From assembly GCA_024220505.1 (NCBI GenBank), contig JAKZZE010000006.1, positions 1,054,001-1,118,000 of the forward strand: a stretch of 64,000 nucleotides of DNA. Direction: 5' to 3'. Made by a program: the position numbers and the translations under genes. Position 1 is the stretch's first letter, and every line of letters starts with the position of its first letter. This stretch comes from Rhizopus arrhizus. Its lineage: Eukaryota > Mucoromycota > Mucoromycetes > Mucorales > Rhizopodaceae. Shown here piece after piece: positions 33,024-41,828 of this stretch. The notes below the pieces were generated by a model. The model was not told the origin of the DNA, searched no databases, and saw only the letters and a program-made list of their open reading frames with translations.

Positions 33024-34007
33024 TAATGATCCAAAGCTAGAGCGAGAGGCAGGACGGTGATGCTCATAGTCATCAAGAGCCATGTCTTCAGCCATATCAT
33101 CGTAATGGCGGGTAGTCTTGGGTCGGTCTTCCTTGACAGACAGAACTTCAGATACTGTCTCATCAGAGACAAGGGCTTGCGCCAACAAGTAACGAGAGAC
33201 AGAGACAGCAACAGGGTAGCGCAAGCGCTCTAAAGCCTTGCGAGAGCGGTCGTCATTAATCAGCGAGATAGCATGGCTACGCTCCTCGACAGAAACAGAG
33301 TCAAACTTGGGATCAGCCAGATTGGATGGGTCGAGTGGATCAAAAGTATCCAAGGTTGGGATCTTGGCCTTTTCGAGCAAGGACAGAAGAGCAGGCTTGT
33401 ACTGAAGATGTACGAGCAGACCGACAACAGAGTGAGCAGGATAGCAAACATCCAAGATGCGCCAGCTATCCACACCAAGACGAGAGAGACGACGACGAGC
33501 TTCAGTGTAGGTCATCCTACGAGAGCGAGGTATATAGACATACTCGAAGCCTTGTTCACCAGAAACGGGCTGGAAACCACGAGCAGCGGCAGCACGGCGA
33601 CGGAGTTTGTTCTTTGCAGAACGAGAGACAACAGTAGCCCAGGAAGATGCAGCAGTACCCAAGGAGGGCGAAGGAACGGACTCTTTAGCACCAGTAGGAG
33701 CAGAAGCAGAAGAAACAGCGGTACTTGAATTTGGGGTGCTTGTAGGGACCCCGGTAGTTTGTGCGGCCAGTTGGGACCGCAAGGAAGCAATCTCATTGGC
33801 CTGAGATCGGGTTGTTTCGGCAAGGCGAGCATTCTCACCTCGTAAGGTTTCAAGCTCTAGCTTAAGCTGTTCTAGAGCAGAGAGACGAGCAGTGACCGCT
33901 TCAAGTGCGTGACTGAGATTCTGGACAGTGACTTCCAGGTCCGGCGAATTGAGTCCGGCGGCGGCATTCAGGATCTTGGATCCTCTAGTATTTCTTGTTG
34001 AAGACAT
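33021..34007 (-). CDS. LINE ORF1 protein (328 aa)
   Basis: The start is taken at the ATG at 34007 (MSSTRNTRG). An upstream TTG-initiated extension is not needed. Residues about 25-90 form a leucine/heptad-rich coiled coil (LSHALEAVTARLSALEQ), and a basic stretch RRRAAAARG follows. The remainder has no motif that I recognise, and no CCHC knuckle is present. This is the usual position of the RNA-binding ORF1 protein that coats LINE RNA. Its stop codon shares a base with the ORF2 start. Confidence 0.85.
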   Translation of the reverse strand: MSSTRNTRGSKILNAAAGLNSPDLEVTVQNLSHALEAVTARLSALEQLKLELETLRGENARLAETTRSQANEIASLRSQLAAQTTGVPTSTPNSSTAVSSASAPTGAKESVPSPSLGTAASSWATVVSRSAKNKLRRRAAAARGFQPVSGEQGFEYVYIPRSRRMTYTEARRRLSRLGVDSWRILDVCYPAHSVVGLLVHLQYKPALLSLLEKAKIPTLDTFDPLDPSNLADPKFDSVSVEERSHAISLINDDRSRKALERLRYPVAVSVSRYLLAQALVSDETVSEVLSVKEDRPKTTRHYDDMAEDMALDDYEHHRPASRSSFGSL

Positions 34008-34147
34008 TTGGATGCAAACTTTCAACGACGATTAAGCAACAAGTAATGAAGATATCAGAATAAGAGTTGGACCAAATAAAAGTATAGATCAAAAGGAGTC
34101 GATTGATGTAAAAATTGTTGATGGATGGATAGATTTGACAGAGATAT

Positions 34148-34217
34148 CGGCTTTCCAAAAAAAGAGTCAAGTTTACCTTTTTAACCAAAAGCGAAAGAAA
34201 GTGGTTTCTTGGTGTAG
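34148..34217 (+). repeat. Right copy of the LINE target duplication
   Basis: This 70-bp copy of 29115-29185 begins CGGCTTTCC and ends at nt 15 of the complete tRNA-Val gene. It includes about 55 bp of the tRNA 5' flank, so the tRNA gene kept its upstream sequence after insertion. Confidence 0.88.
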
Positions 34218-34275
34218 TTGGTTATCACGCCTGTCTAACACACAGGCGGTCGCCAGTTCGAGTCTGGCAGAAATC
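34203..34275 (+). tRNA. tRNA-Val (anticodon AAC)
   Basis: The 73-nt gene has acceptor arms GGTTTCT and AGAAATC (one G-T pair), a D arm, and the anticodon stem CCTGT/ACAGG around the loop CTAACAC with anticodon AAC. The TTCGA motif in the T loop follows. There is no intron and no encoded CCA. A T-rich run (ATTTTTTTC) just downstream is a normal RNA polymerase III stop. It is the only clear host gene in the window. Confidence 0.95.
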
Positions 34276-34284
34276 ATTTTTTTC
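34276..34284 (+). terminator. RNA polymerase III T-run after tRNA-Val
   Basis: A run of seven T residues directly follows the tRNA 3' end, which suffices for Pol III termination. The Ty3/Gypsy element R3 begins about 40 bp beyond the tRNA. Confidence 0.75.
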
Positions 34285-34317
34285 TCAGGCATCGCTTGTC
34301 GTGCTTGATCACGTGTG

Positions 34318-34590
34318 TGTCATATCTTTTTATTCTATATATGGATATTTGTGTTGCTTTCCTTTTAATGAAGTTTGTATTCAACAAGTTACATGCTATG
34401 ACTCACAAGAGAGTTGTTTATATTCAATATCAACATGACTCATGAATTATGACAATACTTGTATATATCTTAGTTTTGTAAAGTAATATAAATAGACATA
34501 ATAATTATTAGAAATAAAAGGAAAATTATCCACTACCTAATCTTTAAGACTATATTTCCTTTTATATACAATACTATAAAGAGCACGACA
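34318..34590 (+). repeat. 5' LTR of R3
   Basis: The LTR begins TGTCATATC and ends GAGCACGACA. A TATAAATAG promoter motif lies at 34487-34495 and an AATAAA-type signal follows at about 34510. Confidence 0.94.
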
Positions 34591-34592
34591 AT

Positions 34593-34604
34593 TGGTAGCA
34601 TCTG
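34593..34604 (+). promoter_or_regulatory. Primer-binding site of R3
   Basis: Two bases after the LTR the sequence reads TGGTAGCATCTG. The first eight bases complement the 3' end of a typical eukaryotic initiator tRNA-Met (...TGCTACCA), the primer used by many Ty elements. The match beyond eight bases cannot be judged without the host tRNA. Confidence 0.55.
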
Positions 34605-34637
34605 TTGTAAACATTCCAATTGCAACAGAATTTATTT

Positions 34638-37600
34638 ATGTCAAGTAGCAAGCCAACAATATCGCAAGAACAAAGAATTTTTGAAATAGAAGAAAGAGTT
34701 TACAGATTACTAGCACCAGAATTTAGAACAAAATACCTTGCTTACAGAAAAGTCCCAACATACCCTGAAGATCAAAGAATCAATTACGGAAGAAAAACAG
34801 CAGAATACTTTGAGACAATAGCAAACAAATTCGCATCAGATTTTATACTTAACAACAACAGACAACTTATTTTAGAAGAATCGCCTATGAGCTACAATAA
34901 CAATACCAATATTAACATGGAAAATTTAGCACAACTGATCGCGTCAGCAATAAGCTCAGCAATGCCTAAAAACACAGAGAACACAAACAGCCATATCAGG
35001 ATCCCAGTTCCCTCGACATATGGTGGAGATAGAAATGCTGCAACTATCAACATTTGGATACAAGAAGTAGAAAGATATTTGCAATTTTACAATGTACCCA
35101 GTAATCAATGGATTCCTTACGCAGTCACTCTTATGAGAGACAGAGCCCAAAAATGGTGGAACAGACTAACAGAAAGGAATGAACAATCGACTACTTGGGA
35201 AAGATTTAAGTTAGATATAGAATATGCTTTCAAACCCTCCTATTCTCAACAAGCTGCAAGAGATAGATTAGCTAACATCAAACAATCATCATCGGTTATT
35301 GAATATGTGGATGTTTTCCAAGACATTTTACTAGATCTTCCAAATATTTCGGATGATGAATCCTTGGATAGATTTGTTAGAGGATTGAAAGACAATGTTA
35401 GAATCCATGTATTGACTAAAGAACCTCGGACACTAGAAGAAGCTAGTAAATTCGCTATTGCATTTGAAAGCGCACAACAAGTAGGAATGATGCCTGTAAA
35501 AATCCAACAAGATAGATATGTCAACGATCCTATGGATTTATCTGTATTGTTACATCAACTCAATGCAATGGTAGCCTCTAACAAGGACAACAACAATTTT
35601 CAACAAAACAGACAGAATAATGGATATGCAAGACGATCTACGATAATTTGTCATTGGTGCAATAAACCTGGACATATAATGGCTGATTGTAGGACAAGAA
35701 TACGTGATATCAAAGAATTTGAGCAGTCAAGAATACGGCAAAATCGACAATACAAGCGAACAAGGCCATTTAGGAATCACTTAGTCAACAATATTGATTC
35801 TATGGAATTTCACACAAGTAATAATGACACTTTGCCTAAACGAAATAATGATTGCTCTTTTGATAGTGTTAATAAAGATTCTTTAATTGACCTTTCCCCT
35901 TATTCCTTTGACTTTTCACAAGATCGTGCTTTTTTGTTAAATACCAATGCAAAAAATTCAACATTACCCACGTACAAAATCTACATAAATGGTCATGCAT
36001 TCAATGCTTTGATTGACAGTGGAGCCAGTTCAAATTATATTCACCCAAAGGTACTCAAATTTGTGGAATCATACCATCCAGTTAAGAATCAAGCTGTTGA
36101 GACTGCTAATGGTGAACAAACGATTATTCATGGTGAAGCTACATGCAAAATGGAAATAAGGGGGGAGGAAAGGAACTTTATTAGCACTTTCAAGGCCTTC
36201 GTTTTTGAATCGAAGTTTGATATCATTTTGGGGAACTCATGGTTAAAGCAAGTAAAGCCAAAACCCGATTGGTTTGATAGTACATGGACGATTGCGCTTC
36301 CTGACTCGTCAATGGTAGTACTACATCCAGTTAAAGAACCAACATCACTTATAAAGAAGCAGAATGAAGTCAACTACTTGATATCTGCCAAACAATTAGA
36401 AAGACTTTACAAGACCAAACAAATTGAAGAATGCTATTTTGCTCAAGTACATCTTAAAGAAAATGAAATGGTATATCTAAACAATATAAATGATATTGAT
36501 GCTTCATGGTCTACAGAATTTAGCAAGGAGTTCCCTGAAGTATTTAAAGGCGAAATCACAGGATTGCCTCCAATGAGGGACACTCAAGATATAATTGTGA
36601 CAAAGCCTGATACTGTACCGGTATCAAGACCACCATACAAAATGTCACCTCTAGAACTTTCTGAACTGCAAAAACAACTGAATGAACTGCTAAATAAAGG
36701 ACTGATTGAGCCATGTGCTTCGGAGTGGTCAAATCCTGTGCTTTTTGTTAGAAAACCAAATGGTGATTTAAGAATGTGCTGTGACTATCGTATGCTGAAC
36801 AAGGTTACTTTAAAACAAAAGATACAACTACCAAGGATAGATGAATGTTTAGAGAGACTACACAATGCTAAGCATTTTACCTCTTTGGATTTGACTAATG
36901 GATTCCATCAACAGAGAATAACCGAAGCTGACTCTATCAAAACTGCAATAAGTACTCGTTATGGTCAATTCTGTTGGAAAGTGGTACCTTTTGGTTTGTC
37001 TAATAGTGGTCCTGCGTTCCAAAAAATGATGAATTCGGTATTATCGGAATATATTGATAAGTTCGTAATGGTCTATCTTGATGATATTCTGATATTTACA
37101 AATGGAAATGAAGAACAACATAAAGAGCATGTACGCTTAGTATTGAAGAAACTAGACGAAGCTAAGCTTATTATAAACAAAAAGAAATGCAAATTTAATC
37201 GAAAAGAACTAACCTTCCTTGGATTTACTATCAATGAAAAAGGCATTCATCCTGACAACAAAAAAGTTGAAGCGATTCAGTCATGGCCAGTTCCAAAGAA
37301 CGTCCAACAAGTTAGACAATTCATTGGATTAGCACAACACTATAGAAGATTTATTCCGGGCTTTGCAAGTATTGCTGCATCCTTGACAGATTTAACAAAA
37401 GGTACTGGTCACAAATGTCGTGCCATCACATGGAATGATGAATGTCAAAAGAGCTTCGATTTAATCAAGAAAATGATTTCAAGTGCTCCAGTCTTGATGA
37501 CCCCTGATATGAACAAACCATTTCGAATTGAATGTGATGCAAGTGATTTTGCGATTGGTGCTGTACTCATGCAAGAAGAATCTGAAGGAATATGGAAACC

Positions 37601-39305
37601 ATTGGCTTTTGAATCGAAGAAATTGTCGCAAGCGGAAAGAAACTACCCTGCACAAGAGAGAGAACTACTCAGTATATTGCATGCTCTGAGAACTTGGAGA
37701 TGCTTTATCGAAGGTAATTCTTATCAAATATTCACTGATCACTTGCCCTTAAAGTACCTACGATCTCAAAACAAGCCGACTCCCAGATTGGTAAGATGGT
37801 TAAGTGAAATTGAGCTATATGATCCTGAAATCTTGTACAAACCTGGTGCTGACAATCAAATTCCTGATCTACTATCGAGAAGAGATGGCCCTGACTCAAT
37901 TCCTGACCCTAAATCTATACAACCGAGATATGTCTATCATATAACTGCGGCGCTCAAGTCACTTCCCATATTAGAGCAAGATCCCATACAAGATTGGCCT
38001 CTGCATTACTTGAATGATCAAGATAAATGGCCTGAGAAGCTAAAGGATAGTTTAATCAAGTTGAAACACCATTTCGTGATTAAGGACAAGCAGGTTTATA
38101 GAATTGAAAAGATACAAAAGACTGACAATCATATCGAACTTAAGTTTATACCCTTTTCAAGAAGAGCTGACTTAGTAAATGATTTTCATGCTGGATATGG
38201 TCACTCTGGTCGAACCACAATATATCATTTGATGAAGACACGTGTTTGGTGGCCTCGTATGCAAGAAGACATCAACGCTTGGATTTCTAAATGCCCAAAG
38301 TGTCAACTGGCTGCTTCTCCTGATAAAAACAATCACCATGCTCCTATGAAGCCTTTGGAAGTACCTCCAGCTTTTTCAAGATGGCATCTTGATTTTATAG
38401 GTGAACTGCCTATTACAAGGAATGGAAACCGATGGCTTCTGATGGCTGTAGACTATACTACCAATTGGCCTATTGCTAGAGCACTGAAAAATGCAACAGG
38501 TGAAGAAATTGTAAAATTCATATATGAAGAAATAGTTATGCGTTTTGGGTGCCCACAAGAAATCATTACAGATAGAGGACCAAATTTCATGTCCAAGGTT
38601 GTGAAGCAATATATAAAAAAAATTAAGACTCGCCACAATTTGACTAGTGCCTTTCATCCAAGAACAAATGGAAAATGCGAGAGGCTCAACCAAACATTCA
38701 AGAAAATGCTCACCAAATATGTTGATGGTGCTGTTCACAGTTGGGACGAGTATATAGATGCTGCTTTATTTGCTTGTCGCATTCGAAAACATACCACTAC
38801 CGGCTTTAGCCCATTTTATCTAACTTATGGAGTTGATCCTCGTATTCCTGGTGACCATCAAAGACCTTTTATACAAGAATTCGTTGAACAGGATGCCGAG
38901 TTGATCTCCCAAAATGCTTTGGACTATCTTAGGCGATTACGTGAAAACCGTTACCTTGCAGAAGAAAGATTAAGGAAACAATCTGCTATTGACAAAGCTC
39001 GTTGGGATTCACTGCTGAAAAATCAGAACATACAAGTGTTTACTGTTGGTGATTACGTATTAATGCGGCATGAAAGCAAGAAAGGTTTGGAATACAATTG
39101 GATGGGTCCTTACAAGGTGATCAAGCGAAACTTAGATTTTAACACATATCAACTGCAAGAAGTTTCGGGCAAGATCTATTCCTCTTGGGTACATACTGAC
39201 AGACTACACCTGTGCAAATACAATGGTTCTTCTATAAACAAAGCCTGGTACGTTCCTAGAGCAGCTCGAAATGAAGACGACACACATGTTTCTGCTTCGA
39301 CTTAA
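34638..39305 (+). CDS. gag-pol: R3 Gag-Pol polyprotein (about 1555 aa)
   Basis: The ATG at 34638 (MSSSKPTIS) is chosen; the frame is also open upstream from a TTG. The gag part has a capsid-like region (WIQEVERYLQFY...) and a CCHC knuckle, CHWCNKPGHIMADC. Protease is ALIDSGASSNYIHP. RT has FTSLDLTNGFHQ and VYLDDILIF; RNase H follows (IECDASDFAIGAVLMQ). Integrase shows the HHCC finger (HAGYGHSGR...CPKCQ) and a DDE core (LDFIGELP, ITDRGPNF, NGKCERLNQ). A GPY-type C-terminus (WMGPYKVIKR) closes the protein. I see no chromodomain, unlike R1 and R5. Gag and Pol come from one frame, so the ratio must be set by processing or stability. Confidence 0.95.
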   Translation: MSSSKPTISQEQRIFEIEERVYRLLAPEFRTKYLAYRKVPTYPEDQRINYGRKTAEYFETIANKFASDFILNNNRQLILEESPMSYNNNTNINMENLAQLIASAISSAMPKNTENTNSHIRIPVPSTYGGDRNAATINIWIQEVERYLQFYNVPSNQWIPYAVTLMRDRAQKWWNRLTERNEQSTTWERFKLDIEYAFKPSYSQQAARDRLANIKQSSSVIEYVDVFQDILLDLPNISDDESLDRFVRGLKDNVRIHVLTKEPRTLEEASKFAIAFESAQQVGMMPVKIQQDRYVNDPMDLSVLLHQLNAMVASNKDNNNFQQNRQNNGYARRSTIICHWCNKPGHIMADCRTRIRDIKEFEQSRIRQNRQYKRTRPFRNHLVNNIDSMEFHTSNNDTLPKRNNDCSFDSVNKDSLIDLSPYSFDFSQDRAFLLNTNAKNSTLPTYKIYINGHAFNALIDSGASSNYIHPKVLKFVESYHPVKNQAVETANGEQTIIHGEATCKMEIRGEERNFISTFKAFVFESKFDIILGNSWLKQVKPKPDWFDSTWTIALPDSSMVVLHPVKEPTSLIKKQNEVNYLISAKQLERLYKTKQIEECYFAQVHLKENEMVYLNNINDIDASWSTEFSKEFPEVFKGEITGLPPMRDTQDIIVTKPDTVPVSRPPYKMSPLELSELQKQLNELLNKGLIEPCASEWSNPVLFVRKPNGDLRMCCDYRMLNKVTLKQKIQLPRIDECLERLHNAKHFTSLDLTNGFHQQRITEADSIKTAISTRYGQFCWKVVPFGLSNSGPAFQKMMNSVLSEYIDKFVMVYLDDILIFTNGNEEQHKEHVRLVLKKLDEAKLIINKKKCKFNRKELTFLGFTINEKGIHPDNKKVEAIQSWPVPKNVQQVRQFIGLAQHYRRFIPGFASIAASLTDLTKGTGHKCRAITWNDECQKSFDLIKKMISSAPVLMTPDMNKPFRIECDASDFAIGAVLMQEESEGIWKPLAFESKKLSQAERNYPAQERELLSILHALRTWRCFIEGNSYQIFTDHLPLKYLRSQNKPTPRLVRWLSEIELYDPEILYKPGADNQIPDLLSRRDGPDSIPDPKSIQPRYVYHITAALKSLPILEQDPIQDWPLHYLNDQDKWPEKLKDSLIKLKHHFVIKDKQVYRIEKIQKTDNHIELKFIPFSRRADLVNDFHAGYGHSGRTTIYHLMKTRVWWPRMQEDINAWISKCPKCQLAASPDKNNHHAPMKPLEVPPAFSRWHLDFIGELPITRNGNRWLLMAVDYTTNWPIARALKNATGEEIVKFIYEEIVMRFGCPQEIITDRGPNFMSKVVKQYIKKIKTRHNLTSAFHPRTNGKCERLNQTFKKMLTKYVDGAVHSWDEYIDAALFACRIRKHTTTGFSPFYLTYGVDPRIPGDHQRPFIQEFVEQDAELISQNALDYLRRLRENRYLAEERLRKQSAIDKARWDSLLKNQNIQVFTVGDYVLMRHESKKGLEYNWMGPYKVIKRNLDFNTYQLQEVSGKIYSSWVHTDRLHLCKYNGSSINKAWYVPRAARNEDDTHVSAST

Positions 39306-39363
39306 TAATCTGATTTCCTTTGGTTTCCTTCTCCTTACTTAGTTGATAAGAGACTATCAACAT

Positions 39364-39379
39364 TTTGGAGAGGGGGTAT
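39364..39379 (+). promoter_or_regulatory. Polypurine tract of R3
   Basis: TTTGGAGAGGGGGTAT directly precedes the TGTCATATC start of the 3' LTR, as expected for the plus-strand primer. Confidence 0.85.
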
Positions 39380-39652
39380 TGTCATATCTTTTTATTCTAT
39401 ATATGGATATTTGTGTTGCTTTCCTTTTAATGAAGTTTGTATTCAACAAGTTACATGCTATGACTCACAAGAGAGTTGTTTATATTCAATATCAACATGA
39501 CTCATGAATTATGACAATACTTGTATATATCTTAGTTTTGTAAAGTAATATAAATAGACATAATAATTATTAGAAATAAAAGGAAAATTATCCACTACCT
39601 AATCTTTAAGACTATATTTCCTTTTATATACAATACTATAAAGAGCACGACA
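39380..39652 (+). repeat. 3' LTR of R3
   Basis: It reads identical to 34318-34590. Two bases beyond it another copy of the same LTR start begins at 39655. Confidence 0.94.
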
Positions 39653-39654
39653 TG

Positions 39655-39681
39655 TGTCATATCTTTTTATTCTATATATGG
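39655..39681 (+). repeat. Older LTR fragment of the R3 family, interrupted by R4
   Basis: The first 27 bases of an R3-type LTR (TGTCATATCTTTTT...) stand here and resume at 52326-52338 beyond element R4, with ATGG repeated at the junctions. Only about 36 bases of this LTR survive before a different LTR begins at 52339. Confidence 0.8.
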
Positions 39682-40539
39682 TGTGACCAAAGTAGGCAGT
39701 AAAGAGGTTACACGAAGCAAAAGTGAAAAAAGTCAAAAAGTGAAAAAGGTCAAAAAAATGAAAAAAGTCAAAAAAAAAAAAATATTATTATTATATATAT
39801 ATATTGTAACCAAGAAGAAAGTAACAATGTAACACCCGATCAAGCCGAAAATTTTCAAAATAGCGACTTTAGTCGCTAGATCGAAAATTGTCGGTCAAAT
39901 GAAAACTTTCATTTTTGTGAAAAAGGTCAAAAGCACAAACAAAGAAACAATATAAATACCTTCTCTTGTTGAAGTCAATTCAATTCAGTTTTTTCAATAA
40001 ATAACTCAAGTTCAATTCTTTTTATCTTTTCATTTACACAAACAGGCAATCTTTAGTTATAAAAGTCCCTGTTCCCTTTATTTTTATCTTTATCTTTTAT
40101 CTTATATTTGATCTTACTTAAAAGATCTGGTGGTCACATCAAGCAACTAAACTTGTAAAAACTCAAGAAAACTCTCTTTATTAATAACAACCTTTACTAC
40201 TCCAAGAAAAATAACAATATATCCCCAACCATTCAGTCAAGGAAGAAAAATTAGTCAAGTTCTTTTATATTTTTATATATACTTAACTCAATAAAGCAGG
40301 CTAACTTACTCATAAAAGTTCCTGATCTCTTATTTTACTTTACTTTTTATATTATTTTATCAAGAAACATCGTATTGATCTTACATATAAGATCTGGTGG
40401 TCACTACTTAACAAGCATCCGCTTAAATTCTATATAAAACAACAACTTACAAGGCAATCTTAACCTTACAATCAAGCTTTACAAGCAAACTTTACTCAAA
40501 TTAACTCACTTACAACAAGCCAATCTATATAAAATAACA
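39682..40539 (+). repeat. 5' LTR of R4 (858 bp)
   Basis: It contains tandem GTGAAAAAAGTCAAAA units (about 39725-39780), a TATAAATACC promoter motif near 39950, and two diverged segments each ending AAGATCTGGTGGTCAC (about 40124 and 40390). The boundary is set by comparison with the 3' LTR. Confidence 0.88.
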
Positions 40540-40540
40540 T

Positions 40541-40556
40541 TTGGTGGTCACTACGA
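40541..40556 (+). promoter_or_regulatory. Presumed primer-binding site of R4
   Basis: TTGGTGGTCACTACGA follows the 5' LTR and starts with TGG after one or two bases, as tRNA primer sites do. The same TGGTGGTCAC core also occurs twice within the LTR, so the site is only presumed. Confidence 0.4.
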
Positions 40557-40673
40557 GGGAAATAAAACAACAAATCAAGAAATCAAATCGAAATAAAACA
40601 TCAAATCAAGAAATTCAACAACCAAGAAACAACCTTAAACAAAAAAATATTATCAAATTTACCTGGAACTAAA

Positions 40674-41828
40674 ATGGCTTATATAAACGGACACATCGCG
40701 TTGGCAAATGCTAACATGAACGCAAGTTATCGACCTGCTTTAATTGATTTCCATGGCTACGAAGGAGAAGACTTCCGTCATTTTGTAGAAAGTTTGGAAT
40801 CTTACTTTGCTATTAACAATATTACTCAAGAACCACGCAAGCTTATTATTCTCAAGGCACAACTAAGAGGAGCCGCCAAAGTGTATTACGAAAAAGAAAT
40901 ACTCAAAAGAATACCTGGAATCAACTACGAACAAGCCGTAGACCTATTGAAAAATTATTACATAACTCCAGAATTGATACAGAGTTACGAATTAGAATTT
41001 AACGAAATGTATCAAGGCGAACAGGAACACCCACAAATATTCTTGGCCAGACTAAAAGAAGCCGCAGACCTTGCTAACATAACTAATGATGCAGTCATCG
41101 AAAGCCGATTTCGTGCAGGTCTCTTACGAGAAATCAAACAGTTCTGTATACAGAGTAGTTCTAAAAACTTACAAGACTGGATCAATCACGCCGAAGGATG
41201 GTGGAACGCCAATCGACCTCGAAAGATTGCAATGGTTGATAATCCTTTCATACCAAGGAATGCCAATCAAGCTTTGATATATCATAATGAAAATCATAAC
41301 CATCATCATCTATCAAGTAATCATAATATTGACTTAGTTGATACAAATGAACATGCCATGCCAGCACTAGCATATAATCAAATACATTATAACAATGCTC
41401 AACCTAGTAATAATTACTATTATGACAATACACATGGCACAAATCAATTGACAACAATGAATACATCAAGAAACCGTAATCAGTTGCATCATACTCAATA
41501 CAACGGACATCAACACATACGTCCTAACCAACAGCAAGATCTTATTGGTCTTATACAACAAACAATTCGCCAAGAGCTTAGTAGTCAACAATATCAACAG
41601 CAACCTACTAGAAACAACAGGTATAATAATTATAACAATAATTATAATAGGTCTGGAAGATATGGAAATAACGACAACAATGGACGATACGATAACAGTA
41701 ACAGAAATTATACGCCAAATCAAAGGAGATCATATGACCAACCAGCAAGTCAGGATCAACGGCAACCAAATAACCAACTCAGTAACCAACATAACAATCA
41801 ACAGAATAATCAGTCAAAAAACTATTAG
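40674..41828 (+). CDS. gag: R4 gag (384 aa)
   Basis: The ATG is in an A-rich context. The first 200 residues have the helical capsid-like pattern of Ty3 Gag (DFHGYEGEDFRHFVESLESYF). The C-terminal 180 residues are extremely rich in Asn, Gln and Tyr, resemble a prion-like domain and may serve RNA binding. There is no CCHC knuckle. The last codons TCA AAA AAC TAT TAG contain a slippery heptamer two codons before the stop, and pol lies in the -1 frame. Confidence 0.88.
   Translation: MAYINGHIALANANMNASYRPALIDFHGYEGEDFRHFVESLESYFAINNITQEPRKLIILKAQLRGAAKVYYEKEILKRIPGINYEQAVDLLKNYYITPELIQSYELEFNEMYQGEQEHPQIFLARLKEAADLANITNDAVIESRFRAGLLREIKQFCIQSSSKNLQDWINHAEGWWNANRPRKIAMVDNPFIPRNANQALIYHNENHNHHHLSSNHNIDLVDTNEHAMPALAYNQIHYNNAQPSNNYYYDNTHGTNQLTTMNTSRNRNQLHHTQYNGHQHIRPNQQQDLIGLIQQTIRQELSSQQYQQQPTRNNRYNNYNNNYNRSGRYGNNDNNGRYDNSNRNYTPNQRRSYDQPASQDQRQPNNQLSNQHNNQQNNQSKNY
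41816..41822 (+). promoter_or_regulatory. -1 ribosomal frameshift site A AAA AAC
   Basis: The heptamer is in the right phase (TCA AAA AAC). A -1 slip turns TAT TAG into CTA TTA GGG, a frame that stays open into protease. This is a classic slippery site shared with several retroviruses. I cannot see a clear downstream stem by reading. Confidence 0.8.

Larger units (their letters stand above)
29186..34147 (-). mobile_element. LINE retrotransposon inserted in a tRNA-Val gene
   Basis: This is a two-ORF non-LTR element of about 5 kb on the minus strand, with ORF1 at 34007-33021 and ORF2 at 33021-29452. The 3' end lies at 29186 next to an A-rich tail (TAATAAAAAAAAATTTTCG on the minus strand). It is flanked by a 70-bp duplication (29115-29185 and 34148-34217). 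The sequence is visibly richer in G and C than everything around it. Both ORFs are open throughout, so the copy looks full length, but the mismatches between the two target copies suggest it is not brand new. Confidence 0.9.
34318..39652 (+). mobile_element. Intact Ty3/Gypsy retrotransposon R3
   Basis: The element has 273-bp LTRs (TGTCATATC...CACGACA) that read as identical at 34318-34590 and 39380-39652. It is flanked by TGTG at 34314-34317 and 39653-39656. One long ORF covers gag and pol, and a polypurine tract lies before the 3' LTR. With identical LTRs and an unbroken frame it is the best candidate for a currently active element here. It lies about 40 bp downstream of the tRNA-Val gene. 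Confidence 0.95.

Noticed and set aside
30576..33211. Many 60-150 codon plus- and minus-strand frames over the LINE
   Set aside because: GC-rich coding sequence leaves long open shadows. Only ORF1 and ORF2 carry recognisable domains.
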